A stretch of 64,000 nt of DNA from Kitasatospora setae KM-6054 (GTDB taxonomy: Bacteria > Actinomycetota > Actinomycetes > Streptomycetales > Streptomycetaceae). The position numbers and the translations under genes are program-made. Of the stretch, positions 8,921 to 19,505 are shown one piece after another. The first letter of the stretch is position 1. The number at the start of each line of letters is the position of its first letter. The notes beneath the pieces are model-generated. The model saw nothing but the letters and a program-made list of their open reading frames with translations. It was not told where the DNA came from and made no database searches. Where the stretch lies: the NCBI RefSeq assembly GCF_000269985.1, contig NC_016109.1:4836001-4900000 (forward strand). The letters are read 5' to 3'.

Positions 8921-8983
8921 GCACGAACCAGTCGTACGACCGCCGCCGAACCCAGACCCCGAACGTTTGAGGACGTATCCCCG

Positions 8984-9538
8984 GTGGACCAGAACGACAT
9001 GGGCGCAGACCTCGCGAAGGTGCTCATCAGCAAGGACGAGATCGACGCCAAGCTGGTGGAGCTGGCCGCGCGGATCGACCAGGACTACGCGGGCAAGGAC
9101 CTCCTGCTGGTCGGCGTCCTCAAGGGCGCCGTGATGGTGATGGCGGACCTGGCCCGGGCCCTGCACAGCCAGGTGACCATGGACTGGATGGCGGTCTCCT
9201 CGTACGGGATGGGCACCAAGTCCTCCGGCGTGGTGCGGATCCTCAAGGACCTGGACACCGACATCGCCGGCAAGGACGTGCTGATCGTCGAGGACATCAT
9301 CGACTCCGGTCTGACGCTGTCCTGGCTGCTCGGCAACCTGGGTTCGCGCGGCCCGGCCTCGCTGAAGGTGTGCACCCTGCTGCGCAAGCCGGACGCCGCC
9401 AAGGTCGAGATCGACGTCGAGTACGTCGGCTTCGACATCCCCAACGAGTTCGTGGTGGGCTACGGCCTGGACTACGCCGAGAAGCTGCGCAACCTGCCGT
9501 TCATCGGCACGCTCGCGCCGCACGTCTACGGCGGCTGA
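8984..9538 (+). CDS. hpt: Hypoxanthine phosphoribosyltransferase
   Basis: 184-aa type I phosphoribosyltransferase for purine salvage (hypoxanthine/guanine plus PRPP to IMP/GMP). The PRPP-binding motif appears as VLIVEDIIDSGLTL; GVLKGAVMVMADL and the VGFDIPNEFVVGYGLDY segment are typical of bacterial HPRT. GTG start at 8984 with a weak GAGGA site upstream. A perfect palindromic terminator follows. Confidence 0.95.
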   Translation: MDQNDMGADLAKVLISKDEIDAKLVELAARIDQDYAGKDLLLVGVLKGAVMVMADLARALHSQVTMDWMAVSSYGMGTKSSGVVRILKDLDTDIAGKDVLIVEDIIDSGLTLSWLLGNLGSRGPASLKVCTLLRKPDAAKVEIDVEYVGFDIPNEFVVGYGLDYAEKLRNLPFIGTLAPHVYGG

Positions 9539-9550
9539 ACCGTTCGGGCG

Positions 9551-9582
9551 ACGGGTGGGAACAGGGCCCTGTTCCCACCCGT
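9551..9582 (+). terminator. Palindromic terminator after hpt
   Basis: Perfect 32-nt palindrome with 16-nt arms (9551-9566 and 9567-9582), 12 nt after the hpt stop codon. It separates hpt from ftsH. Confidence 0.75.
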
Positions 9583-9738
9583 TGTGCGGGGGTAGGAAAA
9601 TAGACCGCACCGTGGTGCGATCCCGCCGGTAGCGGGGGTCACTGCGGTACGGTCCCATCAAACGCTCGTCTTACGAGTACATATCGGAGGCGCCGAGGCC
9701 CCACAGCCGAGCAGCGCCCGTTGAACTGGCAGGAGGGA

Positions 9739-9756
9739 CGGGGCGGCGACGCCCCG
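9739..9756 (+). promoter_or_regulatory. Hairpin between the ftsH ribosome site and start codon
   Basis: CGGGGCG-GCGA-CGCCCCG, a 7-bp stem capped by a GNRA-type GCGA loop. It lies between an AGGAGG ribosome site at 9731-9736 and the ftsH ATG at 9762, which are otherwise 25 nt apart. Folding would bring the two to working distance. Seen directly; the role is inferred. Confidence 0.55.
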
Positions 9757-9761
9757 CATGG

Positions 9762-11804
<2,043 letters not shown>

Positions 11805-11829
11805 TCGACCGAACGTTAGTTCGGAATGG

Positions 11830-11869
11830 ATGCCGCGCCCCCGGGGTTTGTACCCTGGAGGCGCGGCAT
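11830..11869 (+). terminator. Hairpin after ftsH
   Basis: 10-bp perfect stem (11830-11839 with 11860-11869) enclosing a partly paired 20-nt loop, 26 nt after the ftsH stop and followed by ATTC. A small CCGAAC-GTTA-GTTCGG inverted repeat lies just before it (11809-11824). Likely terminator, possibly leaky, ahead of folE. Confidence 0.5.
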
Positions 11870-11927
11870 TCGTGCTGCGCCCACCCTCTTTACCGAGATT
11901 TTCCGACTGACGAGCAGCGAGGCACGC

Positions 11928-12533
11928 ATGATCGATCCGGTGACGCTCGACGGTGAGCAGCCCGTCCGCGAGTTCGACCAGAAGCGGGCCGAGAACGCCG
12001 TCCGTGAGCTGCTGATCGCGGTCGGGGAGGACCCGGACCGCGAGGGCCTGCTGGAGACGCCGGCCCGGGTCGCCCGCGCCTACCGGGAGATATTCGCCGG
12101 CCTGTGGCAGCGGCCGGAGGACGTGCTGACCACCACCTTCGACCTCGGCCACGACGAGATGGTGCTGGTCAAGGACATCGAGGTGTTCTCCACCTGCGAG
12201 CACCACCTGGTGCCGTTCCGCGGCGTCGCGCACGTCGGCTACATCCCGTCCGCCAGCGGCAAGATCACCGGCCTGTCCAAGCTGGCCCGGCTGGTCGACG
12301 TGTACGCCCGCCGCCCGCAGGTGCAGGAGCGGCTGACCAGCCAGGTCGCGGACGCGCTGATGCGGATCCTGGAGCCGCGCGGCGCGATCGTGGTGATCGA
12401 GTGCGAGCACATGTGCATGTCGATGCGCGGCATCCGCAAGCCCGGGGCCAAGACCCTCACCTCCGCCGTCCGCGGCCAGCTGCGCGACCCGGCCACCCGG
12501 AACGAGGCGATGAGTCTCATCATCGGCCGCTAG
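11928..12533 (+). CDS. folE: GTP cyclohydrolase I
   Basis: 201-aa type I enzyme converting GTP to dihydroneopterin triphosphate, the first step of folate synthesis. The zinc/active-site motif CEHHL begins at residue 90, with SKLARLVD and the second cysteine in ECEHMCMSMRG downstream. An upstream frame would add 34 residues; ATG at 11928, giving MIDPVTLDG, matches the family. It is separated from folP/folB/folK by two other genes (the folBK-P block starts near 16.1 kb). Confidence 0.96.
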   Translation: MIDPVTLDGEQPVREFDQKRAENAVRELLIAVGEDPDREGLLETPARVARAYREIFAGLWQRPEDVLTTTFDLGHDEMVLVKDIEVFSTCEHHLVPFRGVAHVGYIPSASGKITGLSKLARLVDVYARRPQVQERLTSQVADALMRILEPRGAIVVIECEHMCMSMRGIRKPGAKTLTSAVRGQLRDPATRNEAMSLIIGR

Positions 12534-12565
12534 AAGGCAGAATCGGCCGCTGAGGAACCGTCAGG

Positions 12566-12596
12566 AGGGGCGCCGCCCGTGCGGGGCGGCGCCCCT
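12566..12596. terminator. Bidirectional hairpin between folE and the esterase
   Basis: 13-bp perfect stem (12566-12578 with 12584-12596) with a GTGCG loop, between convergent stop codons. Confidence 0.75.
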
Positions 12597-12610
12597 CGGC
12601 CGTGCCCGGT

Positions 12611-13792
12611 TCAGGAGCGGGGCTCGCGGTCCGGCGGGGGCACCAGGTGGTCGCTGAGCCACTCCAGGGTGGCGGGCAGCTCGCGCCGCCAGGTCTCGAA
12701 GGAGTGGCCGCCGTCGGGCAGGAAGATCGAGTCGACGGTCAGCTCGGGGTGGGCCGCGGCGACCTGCTGGGCGTCGGCCAGGAAGCGCTGGGTGGCGGGG
12801 AAGTCGTCCTCGGCCCGGGTGGAGACCAGCAGCAGGTTGGCCCGCGGCGCCGGCAGGTTCTTCAACCGCCAGTCCAGGTCCGACTGCTGGGCCGCGGCCC
12901 GGTCGCCGCGGAACAGGTCGCCGTCCGTCCAGCGGTCCTCGGGCACCGTGTAGTCGGCGTGCATCCCGGCCGCGCTCCGGTACGCCTCCGGGTGCCGCAT
13001 CGCCAGCCGCAGCGCGCAGGACCCGCCGGTGGAGTAGCCGAACACCCCCCAGGAGTCGGCCGACCGGCTGACCCGGTACGCGGAGCGCAGCGCCGCCGGG
13101 ACGTCCTGGGCGAACCAGGTCTCCGCCTTCGGCCCGCCCGGCACGTCCACGCACTCGGTGTTGCGCGGCGGGGCGACGGTCGGGCGGGCCATCACCACCA
13201 CGGTCGGCGCGATCCGCCCGTCGGCCCCCAGCTCGGCGGCGGTGCGCGGCAGCCGCAGGCCCTCGACCAGGTGCAGCGACGGGCCCGGGTAGCCGGCCAG
13301 GGCGAGCAGCACCGGGAAGCGCTCGCGGGCGTGGCGCGGGTCGAAGTACTCCGGCGGCAGGTAGACGAACAGCTGGTCCGACAGCCCGGAGGCGGTGCCG
13401 GTGACCCGGACCGAGTCGACCCGGCCGACCTCCTCCGGGGGGCCGGGCGGCAGCACGTCCTTGACGGTGCCGAGCCCGCCCTCCTCGGTCGGCACCACCA
13501 GCGAGCCGCCCTCCGGGGCCGCGCCGGGCGCCTTGGCGCCGGCCAGCGCGAGCGGGGTGCCGCCCGGGCGCAGCAGGTCGTTCCAGGAGCTGTAGAAGCC
13601 GTACGCGTTGTTCACCGACAGCAGCAGCACGGCCAGCGCCGACAGCTGGGTGGCCAGCAGCAGGCCGAGCCGGCCGAGCACCGGCAGCGGGCGCTGCCGG
13701 GAGAGCCGGGGCCACAGCCAGAGGGTGCCGAGCAGGGCGGCCGCGGCCACCGCGGTCAGCGCGTACACCAGTGTCCGGCTGGTCAGCTCCAT
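12611..13792 (-). CDS. Membrane-anchored esterase-like alpha/beta hydrolase (paralogue 1)
   Basis: 393-aa protein. Two N-terminal hydrophobic segments (about residues 8-28 and 40-60) are followed by an esterase D/mycolyltransferase-like alpha/beta hydrolase. The nucleophile motif is GYSTGG, a YLPPEYFD segment marks the domain start, and DGGHSFETW near the end carries the likely catalytic histidine. Probably faces outside the cell. ATG at 13792 is preceded by a GAGGAG ribosome site. It is clearly paralogous to the gene at 62024-63157. Substrate unknown; mycolyl transfer is unlikely, since this group makes no mycolic acids. Confidence 0.75.
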   Translation of the reverse strand: MELTSRTLVYALTAVAAAALLGTLWLWPRLSRQRPLPVLGRLGLLLATQLSALAVLLLSVNNAYGFYSSWNDLLRPGGTPLALAGAKAPGAAPEGGSLVVPTEEGGLGTVKDVLPPGPPEEVGRVDSVRVTGTASGLSDQLFVYLPPEYFDPRHARERFPVLLALAGYPGPSLHLVEGLRLPRTAAELGADGRIAPTVVVMARPTVAPPRNTECVDVPGGPKAETWFAQDVPAALRSAYRVSRSADSWGVFGYSTGGSCALRLAMRHPEAYRSAAGMHADYTVPEDRWTDGDLFRGDRAAAQQSDLDWRLKNLPAPRANLLLVSTRAEDDFPATQRFLADAQQVAAAHPELTVDSIFLPDGGHSFETWRRELPATLEWLSDHLVPPPDREPRS

Positions 13793-14114
13793 GGCCCTGG
13801 CTCCTCGCTCTGTTCCGGCCCGGCCATCGTCATCTGACGGTCCGTCGGGAGCCAGTCGGGGTACGCTGACCGGGCGTCGGATGTCCGTGCGATTACCTCG
13901 GCCCGTTGAAGGGAACCGTGGTGACACAGTGCGGCGTCCACCGGGGGGACGAGCGCGCCGAACCGCCAGCGGGCGGCCACGGGTGCGGGCACGGCCGAAC
14001 GGCCGCGTCCCCCGGAGTGGCGAGCGCAACCGTTCGAACCTGCCCGGGCCGGTGGCCCGTCATCCGCTCGGTGGACCGCATTTGACGTGCGGATTGCCAG
14101 AAAAAGGAACAGTC

Positions 14115-14207
14115 ATGAAGGTCCATCACACCCCTGTTCCCGGAGTGCGCGCGCAGCGCCCGGGTGCCTCTAGGCTGAGCTCTCATGAGCGCTCCCGTGT
14201 CCGCTGA
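14115..14207 (+). CDS. Possible 30-aa leader ORF overlapping the lysyltransferase start
   Basis: ATG at 14115 follows a strong AAAAAGGAA ribosome site and opens a 30-codon frame rich in Arg, Ser and His that ends 20 nt inside the next gene in another frame. It could couple translation to the downstream gene, but that gene also has a TAGGCT hexamer 8 nt before its ATG. The peptide resembles nothing I know. The rest of the 392-nt gap upstream (13793-14114), shared with the divergent esterase, shows no other clear feature. Confidence 0.35.
   Translation: MKVHHTPVPGVRAQRPGASRLSSHERSRVR
14171..14176 (+). promoter_or_regulatory. -10 hexamer TAGGCT, leaderless type
   Basis: TAGGCT ends 8 nt before the ATG at 14185. 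It lies inside the possible leader ORF. Confidence 0.4.
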
Positions 14208-16020
14208 GACGACCCCCGACACCTCCCGGACCCGGGGTCTGCAGGGTCTCCGCCACCAGGCCGCGGCGGTGCCGCGGCGCTGGCTGCCGACCGCGGTCGG
14301 GTACGCCTGCCTGGCGATCGGCCTGGTCGACATCGCCTGCGCGGTCTTCCCCAAGCTGCGGCTCACCCGGATGCACAGCTGGGCCGGCCAGCTGCCCGGC
14401 GGCGCCACCTCGCTGGCCGCCGCCGGCACCCTGATGGTCGGCATGCTGCTGGTGCTGCTCGCGCACGCGCTGCGCCGCCGCAAGACCCGCGCCTGGCGGG
14501 CGGTGTGCGTGCTGCTGCCGGTCGGCGCGGCGCTGCACCTGCTGCGCTGGCACCAGTACGGGCAGGCCGCGGTCTCGCTCGCGCTGCTCGCCGTGATGCT
14601 GGTGCACCGGCGGGAGTTCTACGCCAAGGCCGACCCGCGGACCCGCTGGCGCGCGGTGCTCAACTTCGTCGTGCTCGGCACGGTGTCGGTGCTGCTCGGG
14701 CTGCTGATCGTCTCGGTGCGCTGGAAGGCCGAGCTCGGCGACCCGTCGCTGTTCCAGCGGCTGGAGCACGTCGGCTACGGCCTGTTCGGCTTCGAGGGGC
14801 CGATCCACTACACCTCCGACCGGGTCGGCGACCTGGTCGGCTACTCGCTCGGCGCGCTCGGCCTGCTTACCGCGCTGACCACCGCGTACCTGGCGCTGCG
14901 CCCGGAGAAGCCGGAGCCCGAGCTCACCCCCGAGGACGAGCTGCGGGTGCGCGAGCTGCTGGGCCGGCACGGGCGGCGCGACTCGCTGGGCTACTTCGCG
15001 CTGCGCCGCGACAAGAGCGTGCTGTTCTCGCCGACCGGCAAGGCGGCGATCTCCTACCGGGTGGTCTCCGGCGTGATGCTGGCCTCCGGCGACCCGGTCG
15101 GCGACGTCGAGGCCTGGCCCGGCGCGATCAAGGTCTTCATGGCGACCGCCCGCGAGCACGCCTGGGTGCCGGCCGTGATGGGCTGCTCCGAGGTCGGCGG
15201 CGAGGTGTGGACCCGGGAGGCCGGGCTGGACGCGCTCGAGCTCGGCGACGAGGCGATCGTCGACACCTCGACCTTCTCGCTCTCCGGCCGGGCCATGCGC
15301 AACGTCCGGCAGATGGTCAAGCGGATCGAGCGCAACGGCTACTCCTGCCGGGTGCGCCGGGTCGGCGACCTCACCCTGGAGGAGAAGCGGCAGATCGGCG
15401 ACGCGGCGGCCCGCTGGCGCGGCACCGACACCGAGCGCGGCTTCTCGATGGCGCTCGGCCGGTTCGGCGACGCCGGGGACGACGCGTGCGTGGTGGTCAC
15501 CGCGCACAAGGCGCCCGAGGAGGGCGAGCCGGCCGGCGACGACCTGAAGGCGGTGCTGCACTTCGTCCCGTGGGGCGAGGACGGCATCTCGCTGGAGCTG
15601 ATGCGCCGCGACCGGGAGGCCGACCCCGGCCTGAACGAGCTGCTGATCGTCGCCGCCCTGCAGGAGGTCGGGGCGATGGGCGTGCGGCGGGTCTCGCTGA
15701 ACTTCGCGATGTTCCGCTCGGCGCTGGCCCGCGGCGAGCGGATCGGCGCCGGACCGGTGCTGCGGGCCTGGCGCGGGCTGCTGGTGTTCCTGTCGCGCTG
15801 GTTCCAGATCGAGTCGCTGTACAAGTTCAACGCCAAGTTCCAGCCCGACTGGGAGCCGCGCTTCCTGGTCTACCCGCACACCCGCGACCTGCCGCGGATC
15901 GGCTTCGCCGCGATGCAGGCCGAGGCGTTCATCACGCTGGGCATGCCCCGGTTCGGGCGCAAGCGGCAGCGGGAGGGCCTGATGCGGGAGCCGGTCGCGC
16001 AGCTCGAGCGGGCGGCCTAG
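14185..16020 (+). CDS. MprF/LysX-type lysyltransferase-like membrane protein (DUF2156)
   Basis: 611-aa protein. About six hydrophobic segments fill the first 240 residues, followed by a cytoplasmic GNAT-like DUF2156 domain of the phosphatidylglycerol lysyltransferase C-terminal family (EDELRVRELLGRHG to the end). No lysyl-tRNA synthetase domain follows, unlike mycobacterial LysX. Such enzymes add amino acids from aminoacyl-tRNA to membrane lipids and lower sensitivity to cationic peptides; the substrate here is unproven. It ends at a strong terminator and precedes folP. Confidence 0.75.
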   Translation: MSAPVSAETTPDTSRTRGLQGLRHQAAAVPRRWLPTAVGYACLAIGLVDIACAVFPKLRLTRMHSWAGQLPGGATSLAAAGTLMVGMLLVLLAHALRRRKTRAWRAVCVLLPVGAALHLLRWHQYGQAAVSLALLAVMLVHRREFYAKADPRTRWRAVLNFVVLGTVSVLLGLLIVSVRWKAELGDPSLFQRLEHVGYGLFGFEGPIHYTSDRVGDLVGYSLGALGLLTALTTAYLALRPEKPEPELTPEDELRVRELLGRHGRRDSLGYFALRRDKSVLFSPTGKAAISYRVVSGVMLASGDPVGDVEAWPGAIKVFMATAREHAWVPAVMGCSEVGGEVWTREAGLDALELGDEAIVDTSTFSLSGRAMRNVRQMVKRIERNGYSCRVRRVGDLTLEEKRQIGDAAARWRGTDTERGFSMALGRFGDAGDDACVVVTAHKAPEEGEPAGDDLKAVLHFVPWGEDGISLELMRRDREADPGLNELLIVAALQEVGAMGVRRVSLNFAMFRSALARGERIGAGPVLRAWRGLLVFLSRWFQIESLYKFNAKFQPDWEPRFLVYPHTRDLPRIGFAAMQAEAFITLGMPRFGRKRQREGLMREPVAQLERAA

Positions 16021-16050
16021 GGCGGCGCGGGGCGGCGCGGGACCTCGCGG

Positions 16051-16090
16051 GGCGGGGGCGGTCGGACGGCGGCGTCCGACCGCCCCCGCC
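16051..16090 (+). terminator. Strong hairpin after the lysyltransferase gene
   Basis: 18-bp perfect stem (16051-16068 with 16073-16090) and a GCGG loop, 31 nt after the stop codon. It separates this gene from folP, which has its own -10 hexamer. Confidence 0.75.
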
Positions 16091-16141
16091 GCCGCGTCCG
16101 GCCGGGTCCGGCGCCGTTCGGCCGGGTCCGGTCCGGGCGCC

Positions 16142-16147
16142 GATAAT
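16142..16147 (+). promoter_or_regulatory. -10 hexamer GATAAT of a likely leaderless folP transcript
   Basis: GATAAT (5 of 6 to TATAAT) ends 7 nt before the folP ATG. One of the clearest leaderless promoters in the window. Confidence 0.6.
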
Positions 16148-16154
16148 GGGACGC

Positions 16155-17012
16155 ATGAACGAGAACGCCCCCGGGCTCCCCGTCCTCGAACGCTGCGCGG
16201 TGATGGGGGTGGTCAACGTCACGCCGGACTCGTTCTCGGACGGCGGGCTGTGGCTGGACCCGGCGAAGGCGGTCGCGCACGGGCTCGACCTGGTGGCGCG
16301 CGGGGCGGACCTGGTGGACGTCGGCGGCGAGTCGACCCGGCCCGGGGCGGTCCGGGTGACCGAGGCGGAGGAGCTGCGCCGGGTGGTGCCGGTGGTCACC
16401 GAGCTGGCCCGGGCCGGGGTGGCGGTCTCGGTGGACACCATGCGGGCGGCCGTCGCGGCGGCGGCCGTCGCGGCCGGCGCCCGGGTGGTCAACGACGTCT
16501 CCGGCGGCCTCGCCGACCCGGACATGGCCCGGGTGGTGGCCGAGACCGGCGCGCCGTTCGTGGTGATGCACTGGCGCGGCCAGTCCGCCGACATGGACTC
16601 GCTCGCGGTCTACGGCGACGTGGTCGCCGACGTGGTGCGGGAGCTGACCGTCCGGGTGGAGGAGCTGCTGGCCGCCGGGGTGAACGAGGAGCAGCTGATC
16701 CTCGACCCCGGCCTGGGCTTCGCCAAGACCAGCGCGCACAACTGGGCGCTGCTGGGCCGGCTGGACGCGCTGACCGCGCTCGGACGACCGGTCCTGGTGG
16801 CGGCTTCGCGCAAGCGCTTCCTGGGTACGCTGCTGGCCGACCCGGAAACCGGGGAGCCGCGGCCGGCGCGGCAGCGGGACGACGCCACGGCGGCGGTCTC
16901 GGTGCTGTCGGCGAAGGCGGGTGCCTGGGCGGTCCGGGTGCATGACGTGTCCGGCACGGCTGACGCCGTACGAGTCGTCGCGGCCTGGGAGCAGGCGGCG
17001 CAGAGGGGGTAG
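16155..17012 (+). CDS. folP: Dihydropteroate synthase
   Basis: 285-aa enzyme condensing p-aminobenzoate with hydroxymethyl-dihydropterin diphosphate, the sulfonamide target. Both signatures are present: VMGVVNVTPDSFSDGG near the N-terminus and DLVDVGGESTRPGA downstream, then the GLGFAKTSAHNW and VAASRKRFLG segments. ATG at 16155 starts right after the leaderless hexamer. It is the first gene of a folP - NTF2-like - folB - folK run, with 2 nt between its stop and the next start. Confidence 0.97.
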   Translation: MNENAPGLPVLERCAVMGVVNVTPDSFSDGGLWLDPAKAVAHGLDLVARGADLVDVGGESTRPGAVRVTEAEELRRVVPVVTELARAGVAVSVDTMRAAVAAAAVAAGARVVNDVSGGLADPDMARVVAETGAPFVVMHWRGQSADMDSLAVYGDVVADVVRELTVRVEELLAAGVNEEQLILDPGLGFAKTSAHNWALLGRLDALTALGRPVLVAASRKRFLGTLLADPETGEPRPARQRDDATAAVSVLSAKAGAWAVRVHDVSGTADAVRVVAAWEQAAQRG

Positions 17013-17014
17013 GC

Positions 17015-17518
17015 GTGGCGGAGGCAGTGAGCGGCGGCAACGACCGGGCGGCGGCGCTGGAGCCGGACCGGGAGGCCGTCCTGGCGGTCAACCAGGCGCT
17101 CTACGAGGCGCTGGAGAACGGCGACCTGGAGGCCGTCGAGGCGATCTGGCTGGGGCCGGGCGAGGCGGACGACAAGGGCGGCGTGTTCTGCGTGCACCCG
17201 GGCTGGCCGGCCCTGACCGGCCGGGCCCAGGTGACCCGCTCGTACATGCTGATCATGGCGAACACCGAGTACATCCAGTTCTTCCTGACCGACGTCGAGG
17301 TGGACGTCCAGGGCGACGTGGCGCTGGTCACCTGCACCGAGAACATCCTGTCCGGCGGCGAGCCGGAGGAGGAGGGCGAGCTCGGGCCGCTGGTCGGCGG
17401 CAAGGTGGTGTCGACCAACCTGTTCCGGCGGACGGCGAACGGCTGGAAGCTCTGGTCGCACCACGGCTCGCCGGTGCTCACCAGCGGGGACGACGAGGAC
17501 GACGACGAGGACGAGTAG
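17015..17518 (+). CDS. NTF2-like (SnoaL/DUF4440-type) protein inside the folate operon
   Basis: 167-aa protein with an NTF2/SnoaL-like fold: an N-terminal helix pair (VNQALYEALENGDLEAVEAI) followed by beta strands ending in KLWSHHGSPVLT. The last 13 residues are a run of Asp/Glu. GTG at 17015 has an AGAGGGGG ribosome site. It starts 2 nt after folP and precedes folB, so it should be co-transcribed with folate genes. No catalytic role is known to me; it could bind a small pterin or act as a regulator, which is guesswork. Confidence 0.7.
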   Translation: MAEAVSGGNDRAAALEPDREAVLAVNQALYEALENGDLEAVEAIWLGPGEADDKGGVFCVHPGWPALTGRAQVTRSYMLIMANTEYIQFFLTDVEVDVQGDVALVTCTENILSGGEPEEEGELGPLVGGKVVSTNLFRRTANGWKLWSHHGSPVLTSGDDEDDDEDE

Positions 17519-17673
17519 CGGTCGGGCCTGTCAAGGGCCGCGGTGGCCGGTCCGATCGGGTGGGCGGCCGGGGAGGCGGTCCCTGGCGGTCGCTGCTCGA
17601 AGGTAGATTCGAGGGGCGGCGGGCGACGGTGTCCGCCGGTCCCCGCCCACGGCGGGGCCGTCAGCTGGGAGCA

Positions 17674-18045
17674 GTGATTCTTTTGCTGGACCGCGTCACC
17701 CTGCGCGGGCTGCGTGCCCGCGGCCACCACGGCGTCTTCGAGCGCGAGCGCATCGAGGGGCAGACCTTCGTGGTCGACCTGGTGCTGTTCCTCGACACCC
17801 GGCCGGCCGCCGCGGGCGACGACCTGACCCGCACCGCCCACTACGGCGTGATCGCGGAGGAGGTCACCGCGGTGATCGCGGGCGACCCGGTCGACCTGAT
17901 CGAGACGCTGGCCCAGCGGATCGCCGACCAGTGCCTGCGACACGAGGTGGTCGAGGAGGTCGAGGTCACCGTGCACAAGCCGGACGCCCCGATCACCGTC
18001 CCGTTCGACGACGTCACCATCACGATCCGCCGGGGCCGCGCCTGA
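17674..18045 (+). CDS. folB: Dihydroneopterin aldolase
   Basis: 123-aa enzyme cleaving dihydroneopterin to hydroxymethyl-dihydropterin and glycolaldehyde. The family pattern DRVTLRGLRARGHHGVFERE, VDLVL, HYGVIAEEV, IETLAQRIAD and VHKPDAPI is all present. The start is uncertain: GTG 17674 is close to a GGGAG site, and an in-frame TTG at 17683 would give a shorter N-terminus closer to relatives. The 155 nt before it hold no other gene. Confidence 0.93.
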   Translation: MILLLDRVTLRGLRARGHHGVFERERIEGQTFVVDLVLFLDTRPAAAGDDLTRTAHYGVIAEEVTAVIAGDPVDLIETLAQRIADQCLRHEVVEEVEVTVHKPDAPITVPFDDVTITIRRGRA

Positions 18046-18080
18046 CCGCCCCCGGTGGAGCCCGAGCAGAGGGAACTCCA

Positions 18081-18680
18081 TTGGCCACGACCGACCCGAC
18101 CGCCACGCCGACCACGTTCGACCTGCAGGGCAGGGTGGACCGCGTGGAGTCCACCCTGCACGACTCCCGCACCGCCGCCGTCGCCCTCGGCAGCAACCTG
18201 GGCAACCGCCTGGAGACCCTCCAGGGCGCCGTCGACGCCCTGGAGGACACCCCGGGGGTGCGGGTGACCGCGCTGTCCGCCGTGTACGAGACCGACGCCG
18301 TCGGCGGCCCGGAGAACCAGCCGAGCTACTTCAACGCCGTCGCGGTGCTGCGCACCTCGCTGCCGCCGCGCGACCTGCTGGAGCGGGCCAACGCGGTCGA
18401 GGACGCCTTCGGCCGGGTCCGCGAGGTCCGCTGGGGGCCGCGCACCCTGGACGTCGACGTGCTCGCCTACGAGGGCGTCACCAGCGACGACCCGCAGCTG
18501 ACGCTGCCCCACCCGCGCGCCCACGAGCGGGCGTTCGTGCTCGCCCCCTGGCAGGACGCCGACCCGGCCGCCGAGGTGCCCGGGCACGGGCCGGTCGCCG
18601 CGCTCCTGGCGGGCCTCGGCGGGCCCGCGGCGCAGGGCGTGCGGCTCCGGGACGACCTGCGGCTGCGACTGCCCGAGTGA
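18081..18680 (+). CDS. folK: 2-amino-4-hydroxy-6-hydroxymethyldihydropteridine diphosphokinase
   Basis: 199-aa HPPK, transferring diphosphate from ATP to hydroxymethyl-dihydropterin, the step before folP. Motifs ALGSNLGNR, GGPENQPSYFNAV, the RWGPRTLDVDVLAY signature and LPHPRAHERAFVL are visible. About 35 extra residues at the N-terminus precede the fold. A TTG start at 18081 is supported by the GAGGGA ribosome site; no ATG or GTG with a site exists nearby. It is 35 nt after folB and is followed by a perfect palindrome. Confidence 0.95.
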   Translation: MATTDPTATPTTFDLQGRVDRVESTLHDSRTAAVALGSNLGNRLETLQGAVDALEDTPGVRVTALSAVYETDAVGGPENQPSYFNAVAVLRTSLPPRDLLERANAVEDAFGRVREVRWGPRTLDVDVLAYEGVTSDDPQLTLPHPRAHERAFVLAPWQDADPAAEVPGHGPVAALLAGLGGPAAQGVRLRDDLRLRLPE

Positions 18681-18691
18681 GCCGCTGAGCC

Positions 18692-18729
18692 GGTCGCGCG
18701 CGCCCGGCCCGGGCCGGGCGCGCGCGACC
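18692..18729 (+). terminator. Perfect 38-bp palindrome after folK
   Basis: 19-nt arms (18692-18710 and 18711-18729) with no spacer, 11 nt after the folK stop. It closes the folate operon. Confidence 0.75.
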
Positions 18730-18903
18730 GCGGGCGGCCGGACACGGCGGGGTCGCGGCCGGCCGGGCCGGTTCGGGCCGGTGCGGTCGCGGTCGGGAAC
18801 TTCCGGGCGCACGCGGCCGTAGGTCCCTGCGGGTGCGGCCCGGCCGGTACGGTGGGCTGGTCGTGGCGCCCGCCGCCGAACCACTGGAAGGAAGCCCGTC
18901 CGA

Positions 18904-19401
18904 GTGAAGCCGCTCCGTCTCCGCCTGCTGCTCGGCATCACCGCGATCACCGGGCTGCTGTCCTGGGGCGGTGCCCGGCTGTGGGACTCGCTGGGCACGC
19001 TGCCCGGGGTGCCCGCCTACGCGCCGTTCGTGCTGGCCGCGGTCGCCGTGGTGCTGCTGGCCGCGGCGATCTCGCTGCGCTCCCGGCTCAAGGCGGTGCG
19101 CGAGCGGCAGCCCGGCGCCAAGGGCGTCGACCCGCTGCACGCGGCCCGGGCGCTGGTGCTCGGGCAGGCCAGCGCGCTGGTCTCGGCGGTGGTCACCGGG
19201 ATCTACGCGGGCGTCGGGGTGTTCCTGCTCGGCTCGCTGGACGTCGCGGCCCGCCGGGCGCAGGCGCAGACCGCGCTGTTCGCCGTGCTGGCGGGCGCGG
19301 CGGTGATCGCGGTCGCGCTCTGGCTGCAGCACGTCTGCAAGCTCCCCGACGACCGGGACGACCCCGAGCACCCGCGCGGCACCGCCGCCTCCCCGCACTG
19401 A
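18904..19401 (+). CDS. DUF3180 membrane protein
   Basis: 165-aa protein with four predicted transmembrane helices (about residues 7-25, 40-60, 85-108, 118-140) and a short cytoplasmic tail. The pattern KGVDPLHAARALVLGQASAL matches the actinobacterial DUF3180 family, usually found beside folK. Function unknown. GTG at 18904 is preceded by GGAAGGAAG. Confidence 0.8.
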   Translation: MKPLRLRLLLGITAITGLLSWGGARLWDSLGTLPGVPAYAPFVLAAVAVVLLAAAISLRSRLKAVRERQPGAKGVDPLHAARALVLGQASALVSAVVTGIYAGVGVFLLGSLDVAARRAQAQTALFAVLAGAAVIAVALWLQHVCKLPDDRDDPEHPRGTAASPH

Positions 19402-19493
19402 CGGAACGTCACCGGACGGTCGCCTACGGTGGCCGACACGGACTGTCAAGGCCCGAATGGGGGGCGAGGCTGACAGCGCCGTGATTCGCACGC

Positions 19494-19499
19494 TAGTTT
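19494..19499 (+). promoter_or_regulatory. -10 hexamer TAGTTT, leaderless type
   Basis: TAGTTT ends 6 nt before the ATG at 19506. Confidence 0.45.
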
Positions 19500-19505
19500 C
19501 TAGCC

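Noticed and set aside
14028..14050. GTTCGAA word resembling a tRNA T-loop
   Set aside because: No acceptor stem, D-arm or anticodon arm can be formed around it.
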